Assembly (NCBI RefSeq): GCF_945859705.1
Contig: NC_079137.1
Location: 51,554,552-51,618,551, forward strand
From: Episyrphus balteatus
Lineage: Eukaryota > Arthropoda > Insecta > Diptera > Syrphidae
DNA length: 64,000 nucleotides
Reading direction: 5' to 3'
Notes under the pieces: generated by a model
Told to the model about the DNA's origin: nothing
What the model saw: the letters and a program-made list of their open reading frames with translations, nothing else
Databases searched by the model: none
Part shown: in pieces, positions 45,918-57,740 of the stretch
How the letters are laid out: each line of letters starts with the position of its first letter
Position numbering within the stretch: the first letter of the stretch is position 1
Made by a program: the position numbers and the translations under genes

Positions 45918-45978
45918 GTGCAAAAAGTGAAATGCAGAACTAATTTTAAATAAATTATTTGTTCTGCATTTTTTGCAC
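45918..45978. repeat. 61 base hairpin with ~19 bp stem
   Basis: GTGCAAAAAGTGAAATGCAG then AAC (45918-45940) pairs with GTTCTGCATTTTTTGCAC (45961-45978), with a four-base GTGA bulge on the 5' side. The AT-rich 20-base loop adds a few possible pairs (TAATTT with AAATTA). The size resembles a short pre-miRNA stem-loop, but a small decayed MITE is equally possible. Confidence 0.55.
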
Positions 45979-47007
45979 TCATTTAGATTTTCTGATCGAA
46001 TTCAATTCACTTTGTTTCTGTTTGTGAATTTGGTGCCATTTTCAATGAATCTGCAAATTTTGGGCAAGATATTATCAAAACTTCTATTTTATTATGTTTT
46101 AATAGGCTCTTTTGGTATTTTTGTTTTTGGAATGCGAATAGGTAAATAAAAAACTTTATTCCATTATTTTACCCAACGTTTCGTAAGAATTCCTTACTTC
46201 TTCAAAAAAAAATAAAAAAAAAAAAATAAAACACATGAGGCATGAAATATCATAATTCTCCACTGCCTCTGTTTTTGCAACCTCATTGGCTTAGAACTTT
46301 ACCTAATTCATTTTTCTTTTAAAATTTGCAATAATATCGCCCATGTTTTGCATTTCACTTGCATTTTTGATTTGTCTCGCAAAATGTGTCTAGTTATTAT
46401 TTCTTTTAACTTCTGGTTTTGTTTCTATTAAAATTGCATCCATGTTCAAAGCAGCAGTAATTTCCGTCCCTTTAGAAACAAAACAAAAATAGATGATCCT
46501 TCAGTTTTGACAGTTCGAAGCAATTTCCAAATCGATCGAAATGAAGAAATTTGATGTTTCATTTCACGTGAAATTGAAAAGTTATTTCAATTCACTTTGG
46601 GTCATATTGAGGAACATAGGCGTTTATATTGAAAATAGTTATGAATTTAACTCAAAAACAACACGTGATAGGAATAAATCTGTAGACTGTTTTGAATTCA
46701 GCACATGACAAAGTTCAAATGAAATAAAGTGTTTTCGAAAGATAACTCAATAACTTGCTGTTTTTTGTAAAATGTTTGGGATAAAAAAACTTTGGCAAAA
46801 CACTACTTTGAATGTTAAAAAAGAAGACAGTAGTGCGAAGCTGTCGATCGCAGTAAAATGCTACTATACCACTTTTGGTACTGAAGCACAGCGCTTCACT
46901 CTCCATCAAAGATGGATGAAAAATAATGAAACAAATTTCGTATTCATATGTACATTTACTCTCTACAAAATTTTTGAAAAATTTTCCAACCCCCTCCAAA
47001 TTTTTTT

Positions 47008-47022
47008 CTGGATACGCCACTG
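47008..47022 (-). mobile_element. Isolated hAT-like terminus
   Basis: Reverse complement CAGTGGCGTATCCAG followed by AAAAAAATTTGGAGGGGG has the look of common insect hAT ends (CAGTGGCGTA, then a G-rich run). I could not find the partner end nearby, so it is probably a solo or truncated end. Confidence 0.4.
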
Positions 47023-47399
47023 CTATGTGTCATAAGATTTCAATTTTTTAAAAATATTATTCCAATAGGAAATTTAATTCTCTACAAAAAGTATTATATG
47101 CAATATATCAAAATTTTGCTTGGTTTACGAGGTATATTGAAAAAACTAAAATGGGCGCTTTTGCACCCCTATCTTCAGTTTCCACCCTCTCATTTAATAG
47201 CACTCCGCTGTTTTATCTTCTTTTATAACCCATTTAACGATTCCTGCAATAAAAACCCGTGAACGTCTTAGTTCCTTATTACCCTGTTTTTTTTTCGACA
47301 TAATCAATAAATAGCCTACACTTTTTATAGACAAAATCAAATTTCTTTTTTAGTTTTTTAGTTTACTTGATCATTTTTTTTAATTCAAATCGTTTACAT

Positions 47400-47535
47400 T
47401 TTAGATAAACCAAGGAAAAATCAAAAATTTAAAAAAAAAAGAAAAAATAATATCAAAAAATGGTATGAAAAGTTTTTTTTTTTATTTTTATTTTTTTTTT
47501 TAACTTTAAATTTTTCTTCGGTTTATCTAAAATTG
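47400..47535. repeat. Small inverted repeat, ~40 bp arms
   Basis: TTTTAGATAAACCAAGGAAA at about 47400 is inverted at about 47512-47533 (CTTCGGTTTATCTAAAA). The arms continue into A- and T-rich tracts. Possibly a minimal MITE or decayed foldback. No gene. Confidence 0.5.
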
Positions 47536-50500
47536 AAAACCATATTAGTTGTTAAAATGTTCAAATAAACTCGAAAGAATTTTATTTTCAACGAACATTT
47601 TTGCACAGAAGAATGCCGACAGTAAAGTTTAACAAAAGTTTCAAAAAACATATTTTTGGATTACAAATAAAATATATATTTTTTTTTATATGAATATGTA
47701 TTATATTTTTTTTTTTTAAACTGCAAGCTAATAGTGTTCGAAATATTTATATAAAAAAAAAAATAATTTAAAAAGTAGCACTAACGATTTTCAAAAATTT
47801 TCTTTTCGTAAAATTCGTTTTTATATAAGAAATCAAATGGATATTTTTTAAGTATGTTAATTTGGGCTTTTTGATCTGTTGTTTTCTATGCAATTAATAA
47901 AAACAAATTAATCCGTTTTTAAAACTTTTCACGTTTTGTTGGTTATTTTCCAACATTTTTAAGGGTTATTTTTATTGGACTATGCTGTTTACATTTACTT
48001 TTTATATATGGAATCCTTTAGGGGGCATTTACAATTTAATAAATTAACAATTACATTGCACTTTTATATTTATTTATGAAAGGAAAACTACATTTAAATA
48101 AATTAAAAAAAAAAACAAGACAAAACAAAAAACCTATCAACTAATATCACAGACTCTTTATTTAATATCAAAAATGGAAAAAAATGAAGCACTTATCAAA
48201 AAACAATTAAAAAACAAATTTTATTAATTTTGTTATGTTTTTTTTTATAAAGTTTTTTAAAAATCAAAATAAAAGTTTGTTCATAAAATGTTTTTATATT
48301 AGAGCTACTTTTTATATAAGAGTAAGCGTGCGACAAAATTGTGCATTTTTTTTTCAAACTATATTTTTTTTTATTTACTTTTATTTTAAAAATAAATAAT
48401 ATAAAATAAAAATGTAGATAAAAAAAATATATTTTTCAACTATCTTTGATAACTAATTGTAAATAAAAATACAAGTAGTACCTATATCGTTTTATAAAAT
48501 TTTCAATTTTGTTTAAAATTCTGGTAACATTTTAAATTTTCAATTTTTTTATACGACGTTAAAACCATTTAAAGAAAAAAAAAAACACATTCAATATTGT
48601 TGCTTTTTAAAAATTAAAAATTCATAACGAAACACGAAGTATATTCATAAGTTTCATCCCTATACCTTACTCCAAATAATTATTATTATTATTATTTTCA
48701 TATGTGAAAAGCAAAGTTTAATCTTTTATAAAATGTATGGCCTTTTGAAATTGAAAACAATATCATCGGTCGATTTCATGGGAAATTCATTATCACTTAT
48801 AGACCAGCGAGAACCGCGATTGGTTTGGCCAATTCACATTAATCGACAAATTTTTGTCCCCGAAGAGAAATCAATTTAAGCTTTCCTTGACAAATATTGA
48901 CACTCAACGTAAAAACGTATATTTGTATATGTATATTGAGAATGATGAACAGGCCACGGAAGGGTCGCCGCAAATAACCATACCATGGTCACAATGGCTT
49001 TGACGCGACAAGAGATGATGGTGAATGGATTTGAATTTTTTTTTTTTTGTATTTAACTCCTATAGGATGTCCTATAACCTTCCTATAACCTATACCTACC
49101 TCATCGTATGTATGAGTGAAAATGTTGGTTATGGCATATTCCAGAGAAAGTATAGACATAGTCATGATGATGATGATGATGGTTTTAAACCATAGCAAAA
49201 TAGCAAAAACCAGAGGCAGGACACTGAACTATACGTCATACAAATAAAAGTTCCTAAAGGATATAAAGCATATTGCATGCTAGGACAGAGAGAAAAGAGA
49301 ATGGGCTATGATAGGCAATGTCGTTAGGGTTTGGTGCGCCTGGCATGCAGTTGATAAATAGTGGCAGTAGGTATGTGCCGAATGAAATATGTTTCGGTTT
49401 TTTTTTTTTGTGTTTCTGTGTGTGTGTAGAGTTTTTTTTTGTTTTTAAGTCAAATTGAATCGATTCAAAAAATTGTTGACTTAAGCTGATTTCCGCTCAC
49501 CAATCGAAATATGAATCTGAATCTGTTTGGTTGGGGCTTTGATATCTGATCATTTTTATTGTTTGACTGAGTTTTATTTGCTTTGAGTTGGCAATAAATC
49601 GATGACAAATTGCATTGCCGAAATGAATGTTGTTTTATTTAAATTTTTCTTCTCTTTTTTTTATATGTTGCTACATGAAAATGGTAATACTTTTGTTAAA
49701 TTCAGGGAATTATTATGTTTTTTTTTCTGTTCTTCGTGATGAGGAAAATATTATTTTGGTTTTGAAAAAAAAAAAAAAAAAAATGAAAAATGGAAAATAA
49801 TGTATTAAATTGGAAATTTGCAAGAAAAAAAATCTTTAAATATTGCAGGGATATGGAACTTATTTATTGCATTGGTAATTTAACTTTTTAATAAAAGTTC
49901 GAGAGAGATGAGTATTAAGTGACGAAATATATTCATGGCCGTATGTTAATTAAAAGTGTTTGTGAATAACCAATAATTCCAAGGAAAGATATTGAAAAAT
50001 TCAATAATAAAAAGTAGTCTATCTTTAGACTATTATTTAAGCTTGTTTATCTTTTAAAAAATCAAATTCAGTTCTGAAAGGGTACAAAAATTAAATAATA
50101 TGGAAAAATTACCTAATAAAAAAAGTCGGATTTTGTAAGAAAAAGTATTTTTACTTCCGTTATTTATGGAATATTCTCAACAATGTTATACCATTTTGAA
50201 AATAGAATTGAACACACCAACTTTTGAGGTAACTTGCCGAAATGTCGTAGTGCAATTTTTTTTACACTACGGTTCATTAAATTAGGGTCATGTAAAATTT
50301 GTGTTTACTTAGTTGCACAAAAAAGTGAAATTTGCTTTGAAAGTAATGTAGCTGAGTTAAAATTTTTGAATGCACTTGTTAGCAGGGTTATTCAAGAAAA
50401 AAATTGAGAAAACTTAAGATTTGTAGTCACGGCACATTAAAGACCGAGGGTGACTATTTTTTCGATTTTTTTTTCGAATGTCCATAGCTCTCAAAATATA

Positions 50501-50670
50501 TGGCTGCGATTTTTTAAATTATTTTTCTGATAACAGTCACCACCTAACCTATCTACCGTTTTCATTTCGACCTTGACTTTTGTAACACCCTGTATACCAA
50601 AAAATTTTTTACGAAAAAAAAAAAATTAAATTCAAACACATGAAAATGTACCTAGTAGAAAAACAAAAAA
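47536..50670. other. AT-rich then unique DNA; no gene seen
   Basis: 47540-48650 is extremely AT-rich. A family-1 end fragment at 48317-48350 reads TATAAGAGTAAGCGTGCGAC then AAAATTGTGCATTTTT. 48700-49620 is less biased, with an ATG/GAT run near 49164-49180. At 50567-50594 a phrase ending GTAACACCCTGTATA looks like a transposon end but has no partner that I can see. Confidence 0.45.
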
Positions 50671-52265
50671 AAATAAAATGCACGACTGGGGTCGCACGAA
50701 CTTGCTCTTAGAGTTAAAGTTGCTTAAATTTTTAAGACTTTTTATATAGAAATTTGGAAAAAAAAATAAAATTCGTTTTAAAAAAAAAATAAAATAAAAT
50801 CTGAATTTAAATTGCCCTCCAAAACAAGTATGCAGTTTTGATTGATATATTAACATGCATTTTTAGAAAAAAAAATTTTCAAAATCGTTAGAGCCGTTTT
50901 TTAAAAAACTAATTTTTTGTAAATAATTTTTTGGAAAAAAAGTTTAAAAATAAAATTGGTATGCCATTTTCTAGAAATCACTAATCAACATCTAAAAACA
51001 AAATTTCAAAAAAATTAAATGTCCCGTTTTCGAAAATTTGATTTTTCAACAAAAAATTTTCAAAATTTTTTTAAAAATCCAAAAATTATTTTTTTCAAAA
51101 TTTTATTTTTGGTTTATATTTAAATTATATAAATGCTTCTTCACAAAAAGTTTCGTTGAAATCGAATAAGCAGTTTTGGAGATAATCGGATTTGAAAAAA
51201 AACGGTTCTATGGCAGGTACCGTTAATAATGATTTTCAAAAAAAATTTTTTTCATTAAAAGATAGACCTTAGTTTAAAACTAACATTTGAATTTTTTAAA
51301 CAAAATCGTTAGAGTCGTTTTCGAGATATTTTAATTTTACTAAAATCGGTACCGTTATTTTTGGTCCAAAAAAATTAATTCCAAAAACCCCTCTGGAGAG
51401 TCGCCAAATAACGCTGCATACCAGGTTTGACATCAATCGGTCCATTCGTTTAGGCTGTAGCTCCTTATACAGACAGACAGACAGACAGACTGACAGACTG
51501 ACAGACTGACAGACTGACAGACTGACAGACTGACAGACTGACAGACTGACAGACTGACAGACTGACAGACTGACAGACTGACAGACTGACAGACTGACAG
51601 ACTGACAGACTGACAGACTGACAGACTGACAGACTGACAGACTGACAGACTGACAGACTGACAGACTGACAGACTGACAGACTGACAGACTGACAGACTG
51701 ACAGACTGACAGACTGACAGACTGACAGACTGACAGACTGACAGACTGACAGACTGACAGACTGACAGACTGACAGACTGACAGACTGACAGACTAACAG
51801 ACTGACAGACTGACAGACTGACAGACTGACAGACTGACAGACTGACAGACTGACAGACTGACAGACTGACAGACTGACAGACTGACAGACTGACAGACTG
51901 ACAGACTGACAGACTGACAGACTGACAGACTGACAGACTGACAGACTGACAGAATGACAGACTGACAGACTGACAGACTGACAGACTGACAGACTGACAG
52001 ACTGACAGACTGACAGACTGACAGACTGACAGACTGACAGACTGACAGACTGACAGACTGACAGACTGACAGACTGACAGACTGACAGACTGACAGACTG
52101 ACAGACTGACAGACTGACAGACAGACAGACAGACAGACGGACTTCCGGGACCCACTTTTTTGGCATTGTCTACCATCGTAATGTCATGGAAAAATGTTAA
52201 CTCAACTTTTTTTTTTTGTACGAATGCATAACTTGATATGTAGTACCTATATCGCAAGTAAAAAA
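50671..52265 (-). mobile_element. Family-1 element, copy B (uninterrupted, expanded microsatellite)
   Basis: Full-length relative of copy A: minus-strand head TTTTTACTTGCGATATAGG, TACGATGGTAGACAATGCC, GTGGGTCCCGGAAGTCCG, the (GTCY)n tract, CTGTATAAGGAGCTACAGCC, CAGAGGGGTTTTTGGAATT, and the tail GCAAGTTCGTGCGACCCC. It lacks the foldback and piggyBac-like insertions, and thereby shows the empty target sites for both. The only gross change is the 670 bp microsatellite. Confidence 0.9.
51471..52140. repeat. (GACAGACT)n microsatellite, ~670 bp
   Basis: Short GACA tetramer runs at both edges bracket about 79 copies of the 8-mer GACAGACT. Only two substitutions stand out (near 51796, GACTAACAG, and 51953, GAATGACAG). 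The octamer is a compound of GACA and GACT, so expansion occurred after one tetramer mutated. The long minus-strand frames across it are artefacts of the period. It occupies exactly the GTCY slot of family 1. Confidence 0.97.
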
Positions 52266-53056
52266 GAGTTTGAGGGGATTGGGCCTATTTGTGTTTTCTG
52301 TATGAAGTCCGTTTTGATTTTTTTTTCTCGGTCGTCATCCAAGGCTTGGTTCAAAATCATATGAACAATTATTGTGTTATAAGAAAAAGATTTCCAACGT
52401 ACGACAAATTAAATGTAAAAAAAAAAAAAAAAAAAAAAAAAACAATAAATAAATAGTGACTTACTCGTGCCCAAGAAAATCTGTAAGCTACTTTAATTAT
52501 TGGGTTGTGACGATTTAATTTTAATTTTACAATAATTAGCCCACACAAATTAGTAAATCAAATCGCATTTTTTGCAGGACAACATTTTCTTCATGGAACT
52601 TATATGGGCAAATGTCCTTATCCTAAAAGTCAATTTTTTAGGATTATAGGATATCAGGAGCAGTCTCCATCTTGGAAAAGAAGTTAATACCGTTTTTATT
52701 TAAAAGCTCCATTAATACTCATTTTAACCAAAAGACAAAGGGCAGTCTTACGCACAATAATAATTATCTAAAAACTGATGTTCAAATCAATTCCGTGAAT
52801 CAGTTAAGCTCAATTTTATTGTTGCTCTAAGCCTGGGCGTTACCACCTTGTAGGTACTTACCTATATATTTTCACAATTTAAATTTTTTTAAAGAAAAAC
52901 AAAAAAGATTTATCTTTTTCCACACCAACAAGGGGAAAATATTTGACTTTTGGCCTGTTTAACTCAGAAAAGCCGCCTCCAGTAATAATGTCGCCGTGAA
53001 TGTTCAGGGGCCTATTTCACAGCTTACTACATTGTTTGCATCAGCTATTTTTTTTT
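52266..53056. other. AT-rich DNA; no gene seen
   Basis: Begins just after copy B and holds a roughly 28-base A run near 52414-52441. It has no credible frame. Its right part leads into sequence related to the hAT interior at 62.3 kb. Confidence 0.45.
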
Positions 53057-53281
53057 TGATTTTAGGAAAGTGCCTAAAAATAAATAATACATAGTTTTTT
53101 GTTTGAATTTTTCCATTTGTATATGAAAATAAATTATTTAAACTTATTTTTTTACTCCCTAAATATCAAAATAACTAAGTAAATATTGAATTTATTAAAT
53201 TTAAAAAAAAATACGTGTTTTTATAAAGGTAAAGTCCTGTCGATAGACATTATTATTTTCAAAATTTACAAAGTTGGGTTA
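53057..53281 (+). repeat. Sequence paralogous to the interior of the 62 kb hAT
   Basis: AAAGTGCCTAAAAATAAATA, ATAAATTATTTAAACTT, ATAACTAAGTAAATA and TACGTGTTTT occur in the same order at 62338-62560. Both copies end in TTGGGTTACAA. Here the hAT MITE follows; there the sequence continues AAGGTTAATGCAAATT, matching GGGGTTAATTTGCATCTT after the MITE here. So this is a broken relative of that hAT's interior. Confidence 0.8.
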
Positions 53282-53284
53282 CAA

Positions 53285-53833
53285 TAGTGATGTGAACTAT
53301 CGAATAAAAACTATCAAACTATTGATAGTTGTCAAATATTTATTCATTCGATAGTTTTAAATCATTCATTCATTCATTTAGTTACTATATTCATTCGGAT
53401 AGTTTTTTTCATTCGATAGTTTAGTTATTATTTTCATTCGAATAGTTTTTTTTTATACGATAGTCTTGTCATTAAAATAGTTTTTTTTATTTGATAGTAT
53501 TTTCTTTTGAACATTATTCTTATTCGATAGTTTTTTCATTCGTATAGTTTTTCTTTACGATAGTTTCTCATTCAAATAGATTTTTTTTTTTTACGATAGA
53601 TAATTTTTTCATTCAAATAGTTTTCTTTAGCGATAGTTTTTTCATTTGAATAGTTTTTTTATACGATAGTTTTTATTCGATAGTTTGTTGGATAGTTTTT
53701 TTTCGATAGTTTTATTCTATAGTTTTTATTCGAATGAATAAATGAAAGAATGAATGAATGAACTATTCGATAGTTTAAATCATTCAGTTACTAACTATCG
53801 ATAGTTCAAATCATTCGATAGTTCCCATCACTA
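53285..53833. mobile_element. hAT-type MITE filled with a CGATAGTT minisatellite, 549 bp
   Basis: Left end TAGTGATGTGAACTATCGAA; right end, reverse complement, TAGTGATGGGAACTATCGAA. The 8 bp target repeat GGTTACAA flanks it on both sides (53277-53284, 53834-53841), and the paralogous site at about 62546 has one copy, confirming insertion. The interior is a degenerate array of ATTCGATAGTTTTTTC-like units (about a dozen CGATAGT cores) plus CATT runs. No coding capacity. Confidence 0.92.
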
Positions 53834-53900
53834 GGTTACAAGGGGTTAATTTGCATCTTCGATTGGGCAATGTTTCTTTTTCGTCCCAATTTTTGTTTAA

Positions 53901-54418
53901 CCCTTTCGAACCCAAGCTATGAAAATCAATATTAAAAAATGTTTTTTCGGTATTATCGGGTCAAAAACATCACAACTAAGAAATATGAACAGCAAAAAGT
54001 TATTTTCCAAAATAATAAATAGCAAAACTAATGTGTTTTTCTCATGTTACATGTAAGTAACATGCACTGCCTATGACCACCAAAAAGAGCTGAGAAAATA
54101 ACTTTTTATGAAACTATAATGTATGCTACTTCTTCTAAGCAAAAAAACAAAACACTTTCTGCATCTTTTTTTCAAAATTATGACCATTAAAAATTTTTTT
54201 TTTGCCAAAAAAAAAAAAAAAAAAATCTGTATTTCAGTCCCTTTCTCGATATAAAAAAATTAAAGGTATGATATTTGACTAACTTTTTGTAATAATCCAG
54301 TAACAAGGCATTATTATCTTTCAATTAAGCCATCGTAACCTAAAAAATTTTTTAATTTAATATTTTTTACGAATTTTTAAAAAAATGTTACATGAGAGTA
54401 ACGCTGGGTCCGAAAGGG
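53901..54418. mobile_element. piggyBac-like MITE, 518 bp
   Basis: Ends CCCTTTCGAACCCAAGC and GCTGGGTCCGAAAGGG are inverted copies with one substitution and one indel, flanked by TTAA at 53897-53900 and 54419-54422. Subterminal phrases CATGTTACATGTAAGTAAC (about 54043) and TGTTACATGAGAGTAACGC (about 54386) share a GTTACATG motif. CCC tips and TTAA duplication point to piggyBac mobilisation. The end sequence differs from the element at 12825, so it is a separate family. Confidence 0.85.
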
Positions 54419-54421
54419 TTA

Positions 54422-54549
54422 ACCGACTTTCAAAAAGGAGGAGGTATTCAATTCGTCTGTATTTTGTTTTTTTTTTATTATTCTTTTTGTATTGGCTATA
54501 TAAACTATGATAAAACCATAAAACGCAGTTTTGATACATGGAAGTCGGT
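54422..54549 (+). mobile_element. Short ACCGACTTC element, copy 1
   Basis: Starts ACCGACTTTCAAAAAGGAGG, then AGGTATTCAATTCGTCTG, and ends TACATGGAAGTCGGT. It is the inverted, shorter relative of 58264-58496. The motif GACTTCNAAAAAGGAGGAGG is one I recall from many insect genomes as part of a small high-copy element, without knowing its class. It abuts the piggyBac-like MITE. Confidence 0.7.
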
Positions 54550-57500
54550 TTTGTTTGTTTTTTTTTTTTTTTTTATAAAAATGATTATTATTTTAGAGGG
54601 ATTATTATGAATGATAACATTTTTTTTACTTTTAAGGCGAAAAAATCTAAACGGTGTGATATCTCGTCAGCCTAGTCAATCAGCTATCATCTAATAGCCA
54701 GTGATTTGACAGTATAATGAAATCGAATTTGGAAATATTTTAAAATATTTTTATAAATTACTCTGAATTTATTAATGTAAAGGTTCGATATTTATCTTTT
54801 TGGAACATTGATTTAAGCTTACATATGTTTTTATTACATAATGTTTTTATCATTTCTTTTTTTTTCAGTTCCATTTATTTATATTTCAGCCATGAATTAA
54901 GAATACATTGGTCCTTAGAGTCACACATTTGAATGATCAGTAGACTGAATTTTCATCATTGAATTCCATCATGTGGCCCATTAAAAAAATGAATTTAATT
55001 CCCTTTAGAGTCTTCTGAAGACCAAAAACGAAAAAAAAAAAAAATAAATCATTATTCTTCTTTACTCAATCAATTTGTAATTTTCAGCTTAACCTTTAAA
55101 AATTCAATTAATATAAATTAAATTTCCAACCATATATTGAAAATTTACACCCCTTTTTTACGTATTATTTACATCCTTACATACAAATATTCACTCGTAT
55201 GCTCGTTGCTTTTATATATAGGTATATATTTTTTTTTTATTTTTTTTATTCTTTTTGTATAATGCATTTACCTTTTGTATGCAAATTGCCCAACTTTCAA
55301 GTCAATTAACTGATTTCCGGCACACAGCACACGCCTCATTGCATCAAGGCATTCTTTTAACGATTTCTTTCTTTTGTCTCAATGAACATCACTCAATCAC
55401 CGTGATTGACTGATGAATTTAATCAAAAAGAAAGATATAAAAAAAAATAATCGTACTTACTCAGTGTTTTTTTTTTAACATGTTTTATCTCTTTATTAAA
55501 TGATTTAAAATTCTGTTAATGTTTTTAATGGATGTGAACTATATGAATGAAAAGTTAAATCGGTGTTTTTAAAGACTCAAACGAACGAAAACTTGAGTTT
55601 TCTAAAGTTATTTCCTCTAAACTGGTTAATTTTAAGGTTCAAACATTTTCCGTGCTTAAATTTCCCAAAAACCTTTAAACATCCAAAGTTTCGCAGTATA
55701 AAATACACTATACATCACAATTTGAATCACACGAAAACAAATTTCCAACACACATTATGGCCTAAACTAAAAGATTTACTGCGACAAAAACGGATTAACA
55801 GAGCCTAAAATCCCATATACGGCTCATTCAATTTTGTATGGGGTTTTCGGCGCTGATAAATGAAGCCTCACTTCTGCTGCTGCTAGCTTCCAAAGTTTGG
55901 TGATAGCACAGCAGTTCGAGTTGCCTAATTTCCAAACATAGACCTTGCGTTTTCAAACGCGCATTTTGTTTCGCTGCAATCAAATTCCTATTTCGCTAGT
56001 CGTTACGATAACATTACTCACCCGTGGTTCGGGGCTCTCTTGATGGGGTATTCATATGCACAAATATACTTACATCGAATGTTCTCATACATAACTATTT
56101 TGACATTTACAGCAGTTGTAATTGCTATGAGCATCACCCGCTGCCGCTGCGGCCATATTTGTTTGTGTGTGGTGGTGCGAACGGGTTTCGGATTCTGTTA
56201 AAAGAAATCATTACTATCTCGTATATTATAGGACGCGTAGAAAGCCCTATCTATGTAATCCTGCAGCTTGAAGCATGGTTGTTGTTGTTGTTGTTGTTGG
56301 ATAGAGATGTGTGTCGTATAGAAGAGCGGCGTTGTTTGAATCCGGATATGGTGGCATTGGTGTCAGCAGCATCAGCATCAGCTTCGGCGTTAGCCAAAGG
56401 ATTACGTTCCTGCCATGGTTCCATATTATAGTATATCGCATCGTGTTGTCGTCGTCATCGTCTGTGTGTGTGTGGATATGTTGGCCCATTTATTATGCAG
56501 GTGTTTAGGATGTAACCGGCAGTTATTAATGTGCAGGTGTTAACATGATTTACAGATATATGGCAATGCATGGGACATGATGCGATACGATATTGTGCGA
56601 TGCTCTATGGTTGTTAATGTTTTATCATGTTTTTCTCAGGAAAAATGTATTCTGTAATGGGGAAGGGCGGGGGGCTTTGAATGTTTTCGTGTCTTTGTTG
56701 TTGTTGTTGTTTTTGTTTCATCATTGTCATAATACCTTCCAACCAAACTCCACCTATTTTATGAAATAGAAAATCATTTTACGCTCATTAAGAAAACATC
56801 ATAACTTTTCACTAAGTACCTAAATGTTTTATTTTTTTTTATTTAAGACTTAAAAAAATAATGAGCAAAGCTTTTTTTTTAACTTACTTAAGTGCTTTAG
56901 ACAGCGAATATTAATTCATTTTTTACTATCATTTATATTGTTCTAAGGTATTTATGGAGTGCTAAAGGTTATGAGAGAAGGAACCTTTTAAATACTCCGT
57001 ATTTGAAAGCAAACAAGTAAAAACATCGACCTTTTTCAGTTTAAGTCGGAGAAAATAAAGCAATCCAGTCTAACTAAGTAATTTTGATACCTTTCATTTT
57101 TAACATAAAAAAAGAATTGAAAATAACCATACAAAATAAATTGGTAAGCAATATTTGAAAATTCTATAGAAAAAAAAAATACGCATACACCCTAGTGACC
57201 GAAAATCGTTGATTCGTCACTTGAATATGCTTCCTAGGCGATTTCTTCAAGAAAAAATTTCAAGTTGCTTATAACTAAAAAAAACTTAAAGCAAAGTACC
57301 TACCTATAATTTTGCCATTTGAAGTGAACCTTCAAGCAAACCTATTAAGAACATTCAAATTTTAAATGTTAAGACTTGAGAGTGATTATATTGCTTGAGT
57401 CTTATTATATGTAATTAAAATACAAAAAAAATTTCCATTTTCTTGGCCAAGCTTCAAATGATAGGATTCATTAGGTTTCTTTGATTATATAAGACGTTGC

Positions 57501-57590
57501 AATACAAAATGAGTTCCGTATTCCACTGAAAAGTTCTGAAGCTTTAGTTCAATTTCAATTTCAAATAATCATTTTTATCAAAAAACAAAA
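54550..57590. other. Mostly unique DNA; no gene seen
   Basis: 55840-56740 is GC-richer and carries CAGCAGCATCAGCATCAGC, GTTGTTGTTGTTG (about 56278), GTCGTCGTCATCGTC and GTGTGTGTG tracts. These make low-complexity frames on both strands that I do not accept as exons. A minus-strand copy of the CACTNTGGTGTATRCGTA motif (here GGTCACTAGGGTGTATGCGT) lies at about 57181-57203. Confidence 0.45.
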
Positions 57591-57740
57591 CCGACTTGTT
57601 TAAGTTTGCACTTTTTTGTACTTCTTCTCGATTTTTGTTCACACAAATTTGATTTTATTCGTGTTTATTGTTACCAACTATGTTTTTATGAAAATAAATG
57701 GGTGATAAACAAAAAAAAAGGGCAAACTTAAACAAAAAAT
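57587..57740. repeat. Small inverted repeat adjoining an ACCGACTT motif
   Basis: TGTTTAAGTTTGC (57597-57609) is inverted as GCAAACTTAAACA (57722-57734). Just outside the left arm is AAAACCGACTTG, the same start as the elements at 54422 and 58264, so it may be a related, internally different copy. Confidence 0.5.

Larger units (their letters stand above)
43346..47395. other. Mostly unique DNA; no gene seen
   Basis: About 4 kb; 44380-45420 is GC-richer and repeat-poor with short simple tracts (GTCGTCGTCGTCG near 44850, GAGAGAGAG near 44959, CACACACAC near 45130). A minus-strand copy of the CACTNTGGTGTATRCGTA motif lies near 43868-43895. TTTCACGTGAAA sits in a 14 bp palindrome at 46561-46574. 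No frame is convincing. Confidence 0.45.

Noticed and set aside
47008..47022. A complete hAT element around the CAGTGGCGTATCCAG end
   Set aside because: No inverted partner or 8 bp duplication could be found nearby.
50567..50594. Transposon end ending GTAACACCCTGTATA
   Set aside because: It looks like a familiar insect repeat end, but no partner end or target duplication was found.
51433..52257. 274- and 233-codon minus-strand frames rich in Ser, Val, Cys, Leu and Gln
   Set aside because: They are translations of the GACAGACT octamer array; an 8 bp period without stops stays open in several frames. No other protein content.
56024..56508. Frames with Asp, His, Thr or Ser runs on both strands
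   Set aside because: They follow from GTT, GTC, CAG and GT simple repeats, are open on both strands, and lack a domain or splice context.
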